50,028 nucleotides of DNA from an uncultured Oscillospiraceae bacterium (lineage in GTDB: Bacteria > Bacillota > Clostridia > Oscillospirales > Oscillospiraceae). The position numbers were made by a program, and so were the translations under genes. The number at the start of each line of letters is the position of its first letter. Positions within the stretch are counted from its first letter, which is position 1. Shown here piece by piece: positions 16,202 through 24,405 of the stretch. Below the pieces are notes generated by a model that was not told where the DNA came from, did no database searches, and saw nothing but the letters and a program-made list of their open reading frames with translations. Location: positions 1-50,028 of the forward strand of contig CAJUPS010000015.1 of the NCBI GenBank assembly GCA_910588045.1. Reading direction: 5' to 3'.

Positions 16202-17333
16202 GGCCCGCCGCCGGATCGGGCGGGGACAATATGACCGGGCGCTGGACATTGCTGAATTTGTCCTTCTTACGGGATTGAAGCTGATGGAAGCAGATAACGG
16301 CAGTCTGAGCTATACGATAGATGCTGCGTTGGAAACGATTGGGCTTGCCGCTAAGGCTTTCGCGGAAAGCGGCGTCCCCCGGGAAGAATGGGTGCAGCGA
16401 ATTTTGAAAACCGCGCAAAATCCGGTGTTCGATGACTGGGAGGATTGGCGGCTTGATTTTCTGGAGAGGGCCACAGTCCTGGCTGACGCGAAGAATGAAA
16501 ATGAGTTTGAACGTATTTTGCTCTATTTCAGTGACCGACGATGGGAAAATTTCAAGGATGCAGACAGATACCTTGAAAAAGACTTCCTGATCCATTACCG
16601 GATCGTATGTGCTGTCCGCGGCGAGGCGGCGGGCCGCGCTTTTCTGGAAAAGAATGTGATTATAGATAAATTCCGTTTGATGCTGGTGCAGGAATATATG
16701 GAGGAGGGAAACTACGCCGGAGCAGAGCAGTTGTGCCAGGAGCGGATCGAGCGGGAGGAGGCAAAGCTATGGCGCGCTTCCAATCAGTGGGATGGCCTCC
16801 TCTATGAAGTCTATCGGGACTGGAGGCAGCGAGAGAAGCAGACCGGGCAGGCCCGAAAGCTGGCCTTGCTGGGAGAGATGGATTTTTATCAGATCACAAA
16901 GGAGTTGTTGCTTGCAGATGGACAATGGCAGAAAGAATATCCTCAATTTCTCGCAGAGCTGAAAGCCGCGCTGCCTGCTGGCAAGTATATGGAAATATTG
17001 TCCCAGGAGGGTGAGGTGGCTCTTTTGATGGAGCAGGTGCGTGTCTATCGCGACGCAGTATTCCAATACGGCGGCATACTGGCTGTGCAGTATGGTGAGG
17101 AGATCCATACCATGTGTGTAGCCGCGATTCGCCAGGTTGCAAAGCACTGGCTCAATAACCGCAAGGACTACCAGACGGTCTGCGGGCTGCTCCGGAAGCT
17201 GGTTGAATTTGGCGGCATTGCAGAGGCGAAGTCTGTGATTCATGAGCTGCAACAGGCCTACCCCCGGCGAAAGGCGCTGTGGGAGGAGCTGGAGCAGGTG
17301 GAGTGTGCGATCGAGAAAAAGCAGGGATCATAA
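16188..17333 (+). CDS. C-terminal part of SWIM zinc-finger protein
   Basis: Open frame of 381 codons opening at an ATG inside the end of the preceding frame (ATGCCCTGGGATAA). No ribosome site of its own is visible. The content is alpha-helical with tetratricopeptide-like hairpins (YMEEGNYAGAEQLCQERI). Best read as the continuation of the preceding frame. Confidence 0.7.
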   Translation: MPWDKARRRIGRGQYDRALDIAEFVLLTGLKLMEADNGSLSYTIDAALETIGLAAKAFAESGVPREEWVQRILKTAQNPVFDDWEDWRLDFLERATVLADAKNENEFERILLYFSDRRWENFKDADRYLEKDFLIHYRIVCAVRGEAAGRAFLEKNVIIDKFRLMLVQEYMEEGNYAGAEQLCQERIEREEAKLWRASNQWDGLLYEVYRDWRQREKQTGQARKLALLGEMDFYQITKELLLADGQWQKEYPQFLAELKAALPAGKYMEILSQEGEVALLMEQVRVYRDAVFQYGGILAVQYGEEIHTMCVAAIRQVAKHWLNNRKDYQTVCGLLRKLVEFGGIAEAKSVIHELQQAYPRRKALWEELEQVECAIEKKQGS

Positions 17334-17341
17334 GAAAACGG

Positions 17342-17378
17342 CGAGCCCCCAGACGCAATTTGCGTCCGGGGGCTCGCT
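17342..17378. terminator. Long hairpin after the SWIM gene
   Basis: GCGAGCCCCC..ACGC with loop AATT and TGCGT..GGGGGCTCGC. No T run follows on the plus strand; the minus strand has CGTTTTCTT. It probably insulates the promoter that begins 17 bases later. Confidence 0.55.
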
Positions 17379-17394
17379 GCGGCAAATATGGAAG

Positions 17395-17423
17395 TTGACA
17401 GAATCGACAGTTTGGCCTATAAT
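17395..17423 (+). promoter_or_regulatory. Consensus promoter of the pyrophosphohydrolase-helicase operon
   Basis: Perfect TTGACA (17395-17400), 17 bases, TATAAT (17418-17423). It is 34 bases before the first ATG and is the strongest promoter match in the window. Confidence 0.85.
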
Positions 17424-17456
17424 TTGACACAGAATGAACTGCAAGGAGCTTGGCGC

Positions 17457-17774
17457 ATGGTGAAAGTATATAACAAGCTGGTCCGTGACCGCATCCCGGA
17501 GATCATTGAAGCGGACGGCAATGCATGCACTACGGAAATTCTGCCGGACGACCGCTATCTCCAGATGCTGGACGCCAAGCTGAGCGAAGAACTGGCCGAA
17601 TACCAAGAGAGCAAGTCCCTGGAGGAGCTGGCCGATCTGCTGGAAGTCATGCGGGCAGTGGTGAGCGCCAGAGGCTGGTGCTGGGAGCAGCTGGAACAGG
17701 TCCGGCAGGAAAAAGCCGCCCGGCGGGGTGGGTTTGAGAATAAGATTCTGTTGAAAGAAGTCAGAGGGAAATGA
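17457..17774 (+). CDS. MazG-like nucleotide pyrophosphohydrolase
   Basis: A 105-aa all-helical phosphohydrolase of the MazG/HisE-like superfamily (COG4997 type): MVKVYNKLVRDRIPEIIEADG, then KLSEELAEYQESKSLEELADLLEVMRAV. EExxE and ExxD-like acidic positions bind magnesium. AAGGAG precedes ATG 17457; an upstream in-frame ATG (17388) lies within the promoter and is rejected. It is followed 10 bases later by the helicase gene. The nucleotide substrate is unknown. Confidence 0.87.
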   Translation: MVKVYNKLVRDRIPEIIEADGNACTTEILPDDRYLQMLDAKLSEELAEYQESKSLEELADLLEVMRAVVSARGWCWEQLEQVRQEKAARRGGFENKILLKEVRGK

Positions 17775-17784
17775 GGTAACGGCT

Positions 17785-20055
17785 ATGGATGTCCGGCGCT
17801 CCGCCTCCGGCAGTATCGCGGAGGACCTGTTTATTGAGCTGTTCAGCGAGGCCTTTGGCGCGGAAAAGGCGGGGTACCTCTATTCTCAATACCATTTCTA
17901 CGACATCTATCAGAACAGCCGGTACGCGGATTTTCTTCTGGAGAGCAATGGGCGCAGGGTAGCCATCGAGATAGACGACGAGGGTTCCCACCACAAGAGC
18001 CTGGTTGCCTCCGGAAAATTTTATGACGACCTGCTCAAGCAGAACAGTATGATCTACATGGGCTGGGACGTGTACCGCTGGGCGGTGCGGCAGATGCAGC
18101 TCCAGCCGGAGACGGTGAAAGACGAGCTGCGGGTTTTTCTGGGCAGCCGCCCACGTCTCCAAGAGATTGAGGATTACCTCCCGAACCAGCGGGGCAGGGC
18201 GCTGGACGGCGCTTCCCTGGAGTTGAAGGAGCATCAGAAGGAAGCGCTGGAAGCCTTGCGGGCTATGCGGGAGCGGAGAGAGACGATTGCTCTGCTCTGC
18301 CATGCCACTGGGACTGGCAAGACAGTGACAGCAGTCCTGGATGCAAAGCACTGCGGCGGCAGAACACTGTTTCTTGTGCATAGACACGAGCTGGTTGATC
18401 AGGCGGCCAGAACCTTCCGGGATTTATGGCCGGAGGCATCGCTTGGCCGTTATACGGACCGTATCAAGCAGCTGGACGCCCATGTGGTCTGCGGTAACGT
18501 GCAGAGCGTGGCGCTGCATCTGGAGCAGTTCAAAGACAACGCCTTTGATTACCTCGTTATTGACGAGGCCCACCATGCGGCGGCGGATACATACCAGAAG
18601 GTTCTGGCCCATTTCAAGCCAAAATTCACGCTGGGGCTGACGGCGACGCCGGAGCGAATGGACGGCCGGAGCATTCTGGAAATCTTCAAAAACACGGCCC
18701 ACAAGCTGGATATTCAGACCGCTGTGGAGCTGGGAGAACTGACCCCGGTGCGGTGTATCCGTATCCATACCAATATTGACTTGACCAAGGTGCGGTTTAA
18801 CAGCGTCCGATACAACATCCGGGATCTGGAGACAAAAATCTATGTGCCAGAGAGAAATCGGTTGATTGTAGACACCTGGCTCCAATATGCCCAAGGACGG
18901 CGGACGGTTGTATTCTGCGCCTCCGTCTGGCACGCGGAAGAAATTGCGGAGCTGTTCCAAAAAGCGGGCGTTCCCGCCGCCGCGGTGTCCGGCGGGATGA
19001 AGCGGTCCGAGCGGGAGGCGTTTCAGGACAAATTTGTCAGGCGGGAGATACATGTGCTCTGCGCCTGTGACCTGCTCAACGAGGGCTGGGACTGCCCGGA
19101 GATCGAGGTGCTGTTCATGGCCCGTCCTACTATGTCCCGGGTGCTCTATACCCAGCAGCTCGGGCGCGGGATGCGGCTGTACGAGGGCAAGGAGAGCCTG
19201 ATGGTCTTTGATTTCGTGGACAACGCCGCCCAGTATAATATGCCCATGTCCCTCCACCGCCTGTTCAAGCTGCGGAAGTACCGGGCCGGGGAGCTGGTGC
19301 TGTCCCCCAAGGACAGACAGGCCGCCGAGGCGGCGTTGTATGACCGGCGGGAGAAGCCCGCCGCCCTGCTGGACTGGCCGGTGGACGCTACTGATTACGA
19401 GCTGGTGGACATCTTCAACTGGCAGGAGGAGGCCGAGGGCATGATCTCCCAGATGGAGTTCGTCCGCCGGGTCAACGTGCAGTCGGAGACCATCGAGCGG
19501 TACATCCGGGAAGGAAAGCTGGCACCCGACCTGGCGGTGCCCATGAGCGAGCACCGGACGTTCAAATATTTCAAAGAGGAATCCCTGGAGAAATATGCCA
19601 GACAGTATGGCTGGACGCTGATCGACGACTCCAACCGCAAGGACCTGTTCCTGGATATGATCCGGAAGATGGACATGAGCTATTCCTACAAGCCGGTGCT
19701 CATCAGGGCAATCCTGCGGTACGCCGACGAGAAGGGCCGCGTCAGGCTGGAGGATATTGCAGATTATTTCCGCGCTTACTATGAGGGGCGGCGGGCCGCC
19801 GGGCTGATGGTGGAGAAAGCCAACAGTATTTTTGCCAAGGGGAATTATACCAACAGTGAGGCTCAGAGGAATATTCTGGCGAACCCCTTCAAGCGGTTCG
19901 AGGATATGCAGATGCTCCGACACACAAGGACGCTGGGGATCATCCAGGTGGATGAGGCGGTGTGGAAGCGGCTGGGAGCGGAGGAGAAGGCGGAGATCGA
20001 GAGGATTTGCGAGGAGAAGCTGGAGGGGTATTATCGACGGATAAAAATTCGGTGA
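17785..20055 (+). CDS. DEAD/DEAH-box helicase with N-terminal nuclease-like domain
   Basis: A 756-aa superfamily II helicase. Residues 1-130 look like a restriction-type domain (YADFLLESNGRRVAIEIDDEGSHH). The helicase core follows: Walker A ATGTGKT near residue 178, VIDEAHH near 260, TATPERMDG, and motif VI QQLGRGMR. The C-terminal 250 residues include a helical region of unknown role. Related genes are common in mobile elements and resemble type III restriction helicases. It shares a transcript with the MazG-like gene. Defence or repair is plausible, but the N-terminal catalytic residues are incomplete by eye. Confidence 0.9.
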   Translation: MDVRRSASGSIAEDLFIELFSEAFGAEKAGYLYSQYHFYDIYQNSRYADFLLESNGRRVAIEIDDEGSHHKSLVASGKFYDDLLKQNSMIYMGWDVYRWAVRQMQLQPETVKDELRVFLGSRPRLQEIEDYLPNQRGRALDGASLELKEHQKEALEALRAMRERRETIALLCHATGTGKTVTAVLDAKHCGGRTLFLVHRHELVDQAARTFRDLWPEASLGRYTDRIKQLDAHVVCGNVQSVALHLEQFKDNAFDYLVIDEAHHAAADTYQKVLAHFKPKFTLGLTATPERMDGRSILEIFKNTAHKLDIQTAVELGELTPVRCIRIHTNIDLTKVRFNSVRYNIRDLETKIYVPERNRLIVDTWLQYAQGRRTVVFCASVWHAEEIAELFQKAGVPAAAVSGGMKRSEREAFQDKFVRREIHVLCACDLLNEGWDCPEIEVLFMARPTMSRVLYTQQLGRGMRLYEGKESLMVFDFVDNAAQYNMPMSLHRLFKLRKYRAGELVLSPKDRQAAEAALYDRREKPAALLDWPVDATDYELVDIFNWQEEAEGMISQMEFVRRVNVQSETIERYIREGKLAPDLAVPMSEHRTFKYFKEESLEKYARQYGWTLIDDSNRKDLFLDMIRKMDMSYSYKPVLIRAILRYADEKGRVRLEDIADYFRAYYEGRRAAGLMVEKANSIFAKGNYTNSEAQRNILANPFKRFEDMQMLRHTRTLGIIQVDEAVWKRLGAEEKAEIERICEEKLEGYYRRIKIR

Positions 20056-20095
20056 GAAATGAGAGTTCCTTAATGCTTTCTGACTGAAAATGTGG

Positions 20096-20101
20096 TATAC
20101 T
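20096..20101 (+). promoter_or_regulatory. Extended -10 promoter before the restriction island
   Basis: TGTGGTATACT gives an extended -10 (TGG plus TATACT) with no clear -35, 105 bases before the methyltransferase start. The leader that follows can fold CCAACG...CGTTGG. Confidence 0.5.
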
Positions 20102-20176
20102 GCGATAAGAGCAGACCAACGATCCGGCGTCTGTCGGTGCTAACACGAGCGTTGGCTCTGTCTGCGAAACAGTGAG

Positions 20177-20195
20177 TTGACTGCATGACAGTCAA
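20177..20195 (+). promoter_or_regulatory. Palindrome overlapping the methyltransferase ribosome site
   Basis: TTGACTG-CATGA-CAGTCAA, a perfect 7-bp inverted repeat whose right end touches the AAAGGAGG ribosome site. It could be an operator or an RNA hairpin limiting translation of the first methyltransferase. Confidence 0.5.
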
Positions 20196-20205
20196 AGGAG
20201 GGCTT

Positions 20206-21423
20206 ATGGAAAAAAAAATCTGCGAATTGTTCGCAGGAGTTGGCGGATTCCGTGTAGGGTTTGACCACCTTGATTCAGGCTGGGAGACTATATGGTTTTC
20301 GCAGTGGGAACCCGGCGCAAGGACACAATGGGCACATGAATGTTATGTCCAGCATTTTGGTGACAGTCCAGACACAAATAACGAGTTCCACACTGGTGAA
20401 GATATTAGTACAGTAGATAAGACCACTATCCCCAATCACACGCTCCTCGTTGGCGGTTTTCCATGTCAAGACTACAGTGTAGCGCATACGCTGGCCTCTT
20501 CTCATGGTATTGAGGGGAAAAAGGGCGTACTTTGGTGGCAGATACGAGATACTTTAATTGCCAAAAGGCCGCCTTTCTGCCTATTTGAGAATGTTGATAG
20601 ACTCCTCCAATCTCCTGCAAAGCAACGTGGCCGGGACTTTGGAGTCATACTTGCGTGCCTTGTAAAAGAGGGATACAGCGTAGAATGGCGGGTCGTCAAT
20701 GCAGCCCAATATGGTGCAGCGCAGCGTAGGCGCAGGACATTTATATTTGCATACCGCAACGATACGGTATACGGTCAGAGAATGTCAAAGATACCTGCTT
20801 CTGAAATTATCCAAAATAGCGGTTTCATGACAAAGGCATTCCCAATCAAAGATATGGGGCAACTGACCCAAACGGTCATTAGTACTGACATCGTAGATGT
20901 GAGCGACCACTTTGCGTTTCTATTTGAGAATGCCGGATATATGCACGATGGAGGTATCTATACTGCAAAAATCGTAGAGATGGATGGATCGCCTGTGCAA
21001 TTAGGGGATATTTTACAGCATGGTGCCGAAAAGAAATATGAGATCCCTGCTGACAAGCTGGCAAAATGGACCTACCTAAAAGGTGCAAAAAAGATTCCCA
21101 GGGTCTCTGCAAATGGACATGAATATATTTTTTCAGAGGGTCCCATAGCATTCCCTGATCCATGGGATAGGCCTAGCCGCACGATGCTGACTAGTGAGTC
21201 TACGTTGAATCGCTCTACACATGTGGTAGCAGATCCCAGCACTGGCCGTCTCCGTTTGTTGACTCCTATCGAGGCTGAGCGACTGCAGGGCTTTGAGGAC
21301 GATTGGACAAACACAGGAATGCCGGATCGGATGAGATATTTTTGTATGGGCAATGCTTTGGTCGTACCAATGATAACCAGGATGGGATCGGTTTTGGATG
21401 CGATCATAGCGAACGAAAACTAA
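20206..21423 (+). CDS. dcm: DNA (cytosine-5) methyltransferase, M.Sau3AI-like
   Basis: Methylates cytosine C5, probably within GATC. The 405-aa enzyme has motif I FAGVGGFR, motif IV GGFPCQDYS with catalytic Cys87, motif VI FENVDR, motif VIII QRRRRTF and motif X GNALVVP. The recognition region (W-x-YLKGAKKIPR, YIFSEG, FPDPWDRPSRTMLTSES) has the layout I know from GATC-specific enzymes. AAAGGAGGGCTT precedes ATG 20206; a longer start at 20185 is rejected. It is followed by a hairpin and the Sau3AI-type nuclease. It is related to the methyltransferase at 27965-29188. Confidence 0.93.
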   Translation: MEKKICELFAGVGGFRVGFDHLDSGWETIWFSQWEPGARTQWAHECYVQHFGDSPDTNNEFHTGEDISTVDKTTIPNHTLLVGGFPCQDYSVAHTLASSHGIEGKKGVLWWQIRDTLIAKRPPFCLFENVDRLLQSPAKQRGRDFGVILACLVKEGYSVEWRVVNAAQYGAAQRRRRTFIFAYRNDTVYGQRMSKIPASEIIQNSGFMTKAFPIKDMGQLTQTVISTDIVDVSDHFAFLFENAGYMHDGGIYTAKIVEMDGSPVQLGDILQHGAEKKYEIPADKLAKWTYLKGAKKIPRVSANGHEYIFSEGPIAFPDPWDRPSRTMLTSESTLNRSTHVVADPSTGRLRLLTPIEAERLQGFEDDWTNTGMPDRMRYFCMGNALVVPMITRMGSVLDAIIANEN

Positions 21424-21446
21424 GCATATTGGGATCAACATGTGCT

Positions 21447-21480
21447 TCAAAGGCCGCGTGTATACCGCGCGGGCCTTTGA
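21447..21480 (+). promoter_or_regulatory. Hairpin between methyltransferase and nuclease genes
   Basis: TCAAAGGCC... and ...GGCCTTTGA arms with inner GCG/CGC pairing and loop TATA, without a T run. It probably reduces read-through or stabilises the upstream mRNA, keeping nuclease expression below methylase. That is inference. Confidence 0.5.
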
Positions 21481-21512
21481 TCGTTCGCGTATCGATTATG
21501 TGAAAGGAGTTC

Positions 21513-22886
21513 ATGTTTGTGGAAGGGACCATATATGTGACCAAAGAGGCAATCTTAAAACGCGCACGCGAAGCCATCGGTATCCCGTTCAAAAATATTG
21601 ATACGACCGGCCGTCTCAATACCGGAAAAGGAGCTATCGGGACAGTCATCGAGGAGAGCTGGTTTGGCTACACGCCAAACTCTGAATCGGAACCTGATTT
21701 TCCGGAAGCTGGTGTAGAATTGAAAGTCACACCATATCTGCGCGGGAAAAAGGGCACACGCGCCAAGGAGAGACTTGTCTGCAACATTATCAACTATATG
21801 GAAGAGTGTGATAAGACCTTTTATGACAGCGCATTCTGGCATAAATGTAACACGATGCTGCTGATGTCCTATGAACATGTCGCGGGCCTTCCTAAGAGAG
21901 AACTCTGGATAGATAAAGTGACCCTTTTTTGCTTTCCAGAAGAAGATCTTGCTATTATCGAACAGGACTGGAAGACCATCATGGACAAAGTTCGGTCTGG
22001 TCGAGCGCACGAAATATCGGAGGGAGATACGCTTTACCTTGCAGCCTGCACCAAGGGCGCTGATTCATCTAGTGTTCGCCAGCAGCCATATTCTGCAATA
22101 CGTGCCAAACAGCGCGCATATTCGCTGAAATCCTCATATATGACTCAGGTCCTTAATAAATACGTATTTGGCAATGTTGAAAGCCCCCATATCATAAAGT
22201 CTGCAGAAGTTTTGCATGTCCAGACCTTTGAAGAATATATCATTAAGAAGATACATCCTTTTTATGGAATGACACAGCAGCAATTGATGCAGCACTTTTC
22301 TGTCAAAAGCACCGCAAAAAGCTTGAATGAGATTCTCCTTGCGTGTATGCTGGGTGTCAGCGGACGCATTTCCCATACAGATGAATTCAAAAAAGCTGGG
22401 ATGATCCCGAAGACGATCCGTGTGCAAGGAGACGGAAGCGTCAAGGAAAGCATGTCTTTTCCCACATTTGATTTCATTGCTTTGAGTAAGGAACAGTCCT
22501 GGGAAACATCTGAACTTTACAACTATTTAGCCCCAACAAAATTCATGTTCGTCATTTTTCAGGAAAAGGCGCAAGGAGAATATGCACTTGAGCGTGTCAT
22601 GTTTTGGAACATTCCTGACCGCGATCTGGAGCATGTCCGTCGCGTTTGGGAGCGGACGGTCCAAACCATTCGTGAGGGGGTCACGTTGATCCCAACGTCA
22701 AAGGGAGTACATAACGATCTGCCTAAACAGAGGGAGGATTCTGTTGCACATGTACGTCCTCATGGGATAAACGCTTCTGATAAACTGCCTCTACCTGATG
22801 GACGAATGATGACGAAGCAGAGTTTTTGGCTAAACAATAGCTATATTGCCAAACAGATCAAGGAGAATGGATACGATGTATGTTAA
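21513..22886 (+). CDS. Sau3AI/MutH-type restriction endonuclease
   Basis: A 457-aa nuclease, close to Sau3AI in length. The N-terminal catalytic domain shows KGAIGTVIEESWFGYTPN, then D-x(n)-ELK in EPDFPEAGVELKVTPY, the MutH/Sau3AI active site. The C-terminal half (SFPTFDFIALSKEQSWETSELYNYLAPTKFMFVIFQ) resembles the second, non-catalytic Sau3AI domain that binds another site. Family knowledge predicts cleavage at GATC. AAAGGAG lies 3 bases from ATG 21513 but 9 from an in-frame GTG at 21519, which may be the real start. It overlaps the next gene by 11 bases. Confidence 0.88.
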   Translation: MFVEGTIYVTKEAILKRAREAIGIPFKNIDTTGRLNTGKGAIGTVIEESWFGYTPNSESEPDFPEAGVELKVTPYLRGKKGTRAKERLVCNIINYMEECDKTFYDSAFWHKCNTMLLMSYEHVAGLPKRELWIDKVTLFCFPEEDLAIIEQDWKTIMDKVRSGRAHEISEGDTLYLAACTKGADSSSVRQQPYSAIRAKQRAYSLKSSYMTQVLNKYVFGNVESPHIIKSAEVLHVQTFEEYIIKKIHPFYGMTQQQLMQHFSVKSTAKSLNEILLACMLGVSGRISHTDEFKKAGMIPKTIRVQGDGSVKESMSFPTFDFIALSKEQSWETSELYNYLAPTKFMFVIFQEKAQGEYALERVMFWNIPDRDLEHVRRVWERTVQTIREGVTLIPTSKGVHNDLPKQREDSVAHVRPHGINASDKLPLPDGRMMTKQSFWLNNSYIAKQIKENGYDVC

Positions 22887-23556
22887 GACATATTCCTATC
22901 GATTTGCCAGCGAGATTTTGTCGGCACCTGGATATTGCGGTATAAAGCGGGAACTCTTGGACATCTGTCGCGGTTGTCCCATCCCTGTTTATCCGGGAAA
23001 ATCTAAGAGACAGTCTAACAAAGATGTTGTACAGCAGATCATGAACACATATTTTCGTTTGCAATTTCTGTCGTATGGATGGGAGGCCGAGCCTTTAGCT
23101 ACCCCGGATGGTCATGAGGATGCACTTCGGGCAGATTTTCGAAAGGCATTTGTTTTTGAAGATAAAGTGTCGTTAGCTGCACAGATAGAGGTCGAATTTG
23201 GCAATGTTGCCAGTTCATATCGAAATTATTTTAAGTTTCAACTCTCCTTCTCGTATGGCATGGCTGATATCTGTATACTGATTGTACCGTCTCATAATTT
23301 AGCTGATCGGATCGATAGTGGAGTCGCGAATTTTGAAAAAGCAGTCAGAGAGATTCCTCAAGCCAAACTATCCATAACGGTCCCAATTTATGTGATCGGA
23401 CTATTCGATGTGGATGACGATGGTAACCCTGCAGATTCTTGGAATGTTTGTGACATAACCGACGATTTGAGTGTCATACAGAACAAAGGCAAGAGCGTTC
23501 GTTGTCAGCACGAGAAGCTGGTAGCGGCATATATCAACAAGCTAGGCAGGCGATGA
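22876..23556 (+). CDS. BglII/BstYI-type restriction endonuclease
   Basis: A 226-aa protein with the PD-(D/E)XK pattern of the BglII/BstYI family: ADFRKAFVFEDKVSLAAQIEVEFGNVASSYRNYFKFQLSFSYG, with E-x-EFGN, FKFQ and ADICILIVP. Family members cut RGATCY-type sites, so its target should contain GATC like that of the preceding nuclease. ATG 22876 (MYVKTYSYRF) has AAGGAG 10 bases upstream and lies within the end of the Sau3AI-type gene, so the two are coupled. The stop overlaps the vsr start (ATGA). Two GATC-type nucleases side by side are unusual. Confidence 0.85.
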   Translation: MYVKTYSYRFASEILSAPGYCGIKRELLDICRGCPIPVYPGKSKRQSNKDVVQQIMNTYFRLQFLSYGWEAEPLATPDGHEDALRADFRKAFVFEDKVSLAAQIEVEFGNVASSYRNYFKFQLSFSYGMADICILIVPSHNLADRIDSGVANFEKAVREIPQAKLSITVPIYVIGLFDVDDDGNPADSWNVCDITDDLSVIQNKGKSVRCQHEKLVAAYINKLGRR

Positions 23557-24014
23557 AGCATCCAAAATCATACGATTCTACACCAGAGATTCGAAGACGC
23601 ATGTCCAGAGTAAAACTAAAAAATGGCACTGCTGAGCAGCTGTTGGCAAAGCGTTTATGGCACCTTGGATACCGCTACCGAAAGAACGATAAACGACTGC
23701 CGGGCTCGCCGGATATCGCCATATCGAAGCATCATATCGCTATATTCATAGATGGCGAATTTTGGCATGGCAAGGATTGGGCGACAAGAAGAGTTCGGCT
23801 AAAGCACAACCGGGAATATTGGATAGAAAAGATTGAAGAGAACATGGCGCGCGATCAACGCAATAATATCGAATTAAGATCGATGGGCTGGCATGTTATC
23901 CGGTTTTGGGAAAAAGAGGTCAAGCGCGATCTAGACAAATGTGTCGATGAGGTATGTGATGTGATATTGGAGGATAAATATTGCTCGTTTGCTATAGAAG
24001 AGCAGGAGCTGTAG
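23553..24014 (+). CDS. vsr: Very short patch repair endonuclease Vsr
   Basis: Nicks DNA 5' of a T:G mismatch left when 5-methylcytosine deaminates, starting its repair. The 153-aa enzyme has the Vsr signatures RRMSRVKLKNGTAEQLLAKRLWHLGYRYRKNDKRLPGSPDIAI, IDGEFWHGKDW and the C-terminal GWHVIRFWEKEV. ATG 23553 overlaps the upstream stop, and an earlier in-frame start is less likely. It belongs to the methyltransferase-nuclease operon and should protect the m5C sites made by the neighbouring enzymes. A terminator-like hairpin follows. Confidence 0.95.
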   Translation: MKHPKSYDSTPEIRRRMSRVKLKNGTAEQLLAKRLWHLGYRYRKNDKRLPGSPDIAISKHHIAIFIDGEFWHGKDWATRRVRLKHNREYWIEKIEENMARDQRNNIELRSMGWHVIRFWEKEVKRDLDKCVDEVCDVILEDKYCSFAIEEQEL

Positions 24015-24022
24015 ATCGGAGA

Positions 24023-24053
24023 AATGGAGGAGCGTGTCTGCCGCTCCTCCATT
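24023..24053 (+). terminator. Terminator after vsr
   Basis: A 12-bp perfect stem, AATGGAGGAGCG and CGCTCCTCCATT with a 7-base loop, followed by a T-rich CATTTA. It separates the nuclease operon from the ATPase operon. Confidence 0.75.
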
Positions 24054-24063
24054 CATTTACTTG

Positions 24064-24135
24064 TTGACAATATGCGAGAAATATTGTCGATATATATCTG
24101 CTTTTGTTGACAATATTTTGAATATATGATATTAT
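24064..24135 (+). promoter_or_regulatory. Promoter of the GHKL operon with repeated operator-like boxes
   Basis: TTGACA (24107-24112), 17 bases, TATTAT (24130-24135). TTGACAATAT occurs at 24064-24073 and again at 24107-24116 over the -35, with an inverted copy ATATTGTC at 24081-24088. This looks like a regulated promoter with three half-sites for one protein. Confidence 0.65.
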
Positions 24136-24166
24136 ATAGAAACATGGTAGAAAAGGAGGGCCGTAT

Positions 24167-24391
24167 ATGGCGGCGGAAGAAGTAAAGGCCGATCGCTTTA
24201 GGCGTATCGCTGAGAATCGTACGAATCGAATTATTGAAGCCCTTCATTTGCTTGGCAATTGCGCCAATCGCTCAAACTATTCATACACAGAAGAAGAAGT
24301 GAAAAAGATTTTTACAGCTATCGAAGCGGAACTGAAAGAAACAAAGGAAAAATTTCAGCCTCCAAAGCGGGCTAAAAAGTTTGAACTATGA
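24167..24391 (+). CDS. Small helical protein at the head of the GHKL operon
   Basis: A 74-aa charged, helical protein (RFRRIAENRTNRIIEALHLLGNCANRSNYSYTEEEVKKIFTAIEAELKE). AAAAGGAGG precedes its start. I have seen similar small proteins with restriction genes but know no proven function. It overlaps the ATPase reading frame region by ATGA and could be a controller acting on the repeated boxes upstream. That is speculation. Confidence 0.75.
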   Translation: MAAEEVKADRFRRIAENRTNRIIEALHLLGNCANRSNYSYTEEEVKKIFTAIEAELKETKEKFQPPKRAKKFEL

Positions 24392-24405
24392 GGAGGTCTC
24401 CTACT

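Larger units (their letters stand above)
15635..17333 (+). pseudogene. SWIM zinc-finger protein gene, split by a frameshift
   Basis: Two overlapping frames (15635-16201 and 16188-17333) read as consecutive parts of one SWIM-family protein of about 565 aa. The first holds the SWIM motif CDCPYDWGPVCKHTVAALL, a CxC...CxH zinc site. The second is helical, repeat-like and lacks its own start context. Removing one G from the GGG at 16195-16197 joins them as …DDAL-DKARRRIGRGQYDRAL…. This is a recent one-base insertion, a base-calling error, or, less likely, programmed +1 shifting. SWIM proteins often partner with SNF2-like helicases; a helicase gene follows two genes downstream. Confidence 0.8.

Noticed and set aside
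14601..20055. YhcG, SWIM and helicase genes as part of the GATC restriction system
   Set aside because: They have their own promoters and terminators, higher GC and different codon use; a separate cargo module is more likely.
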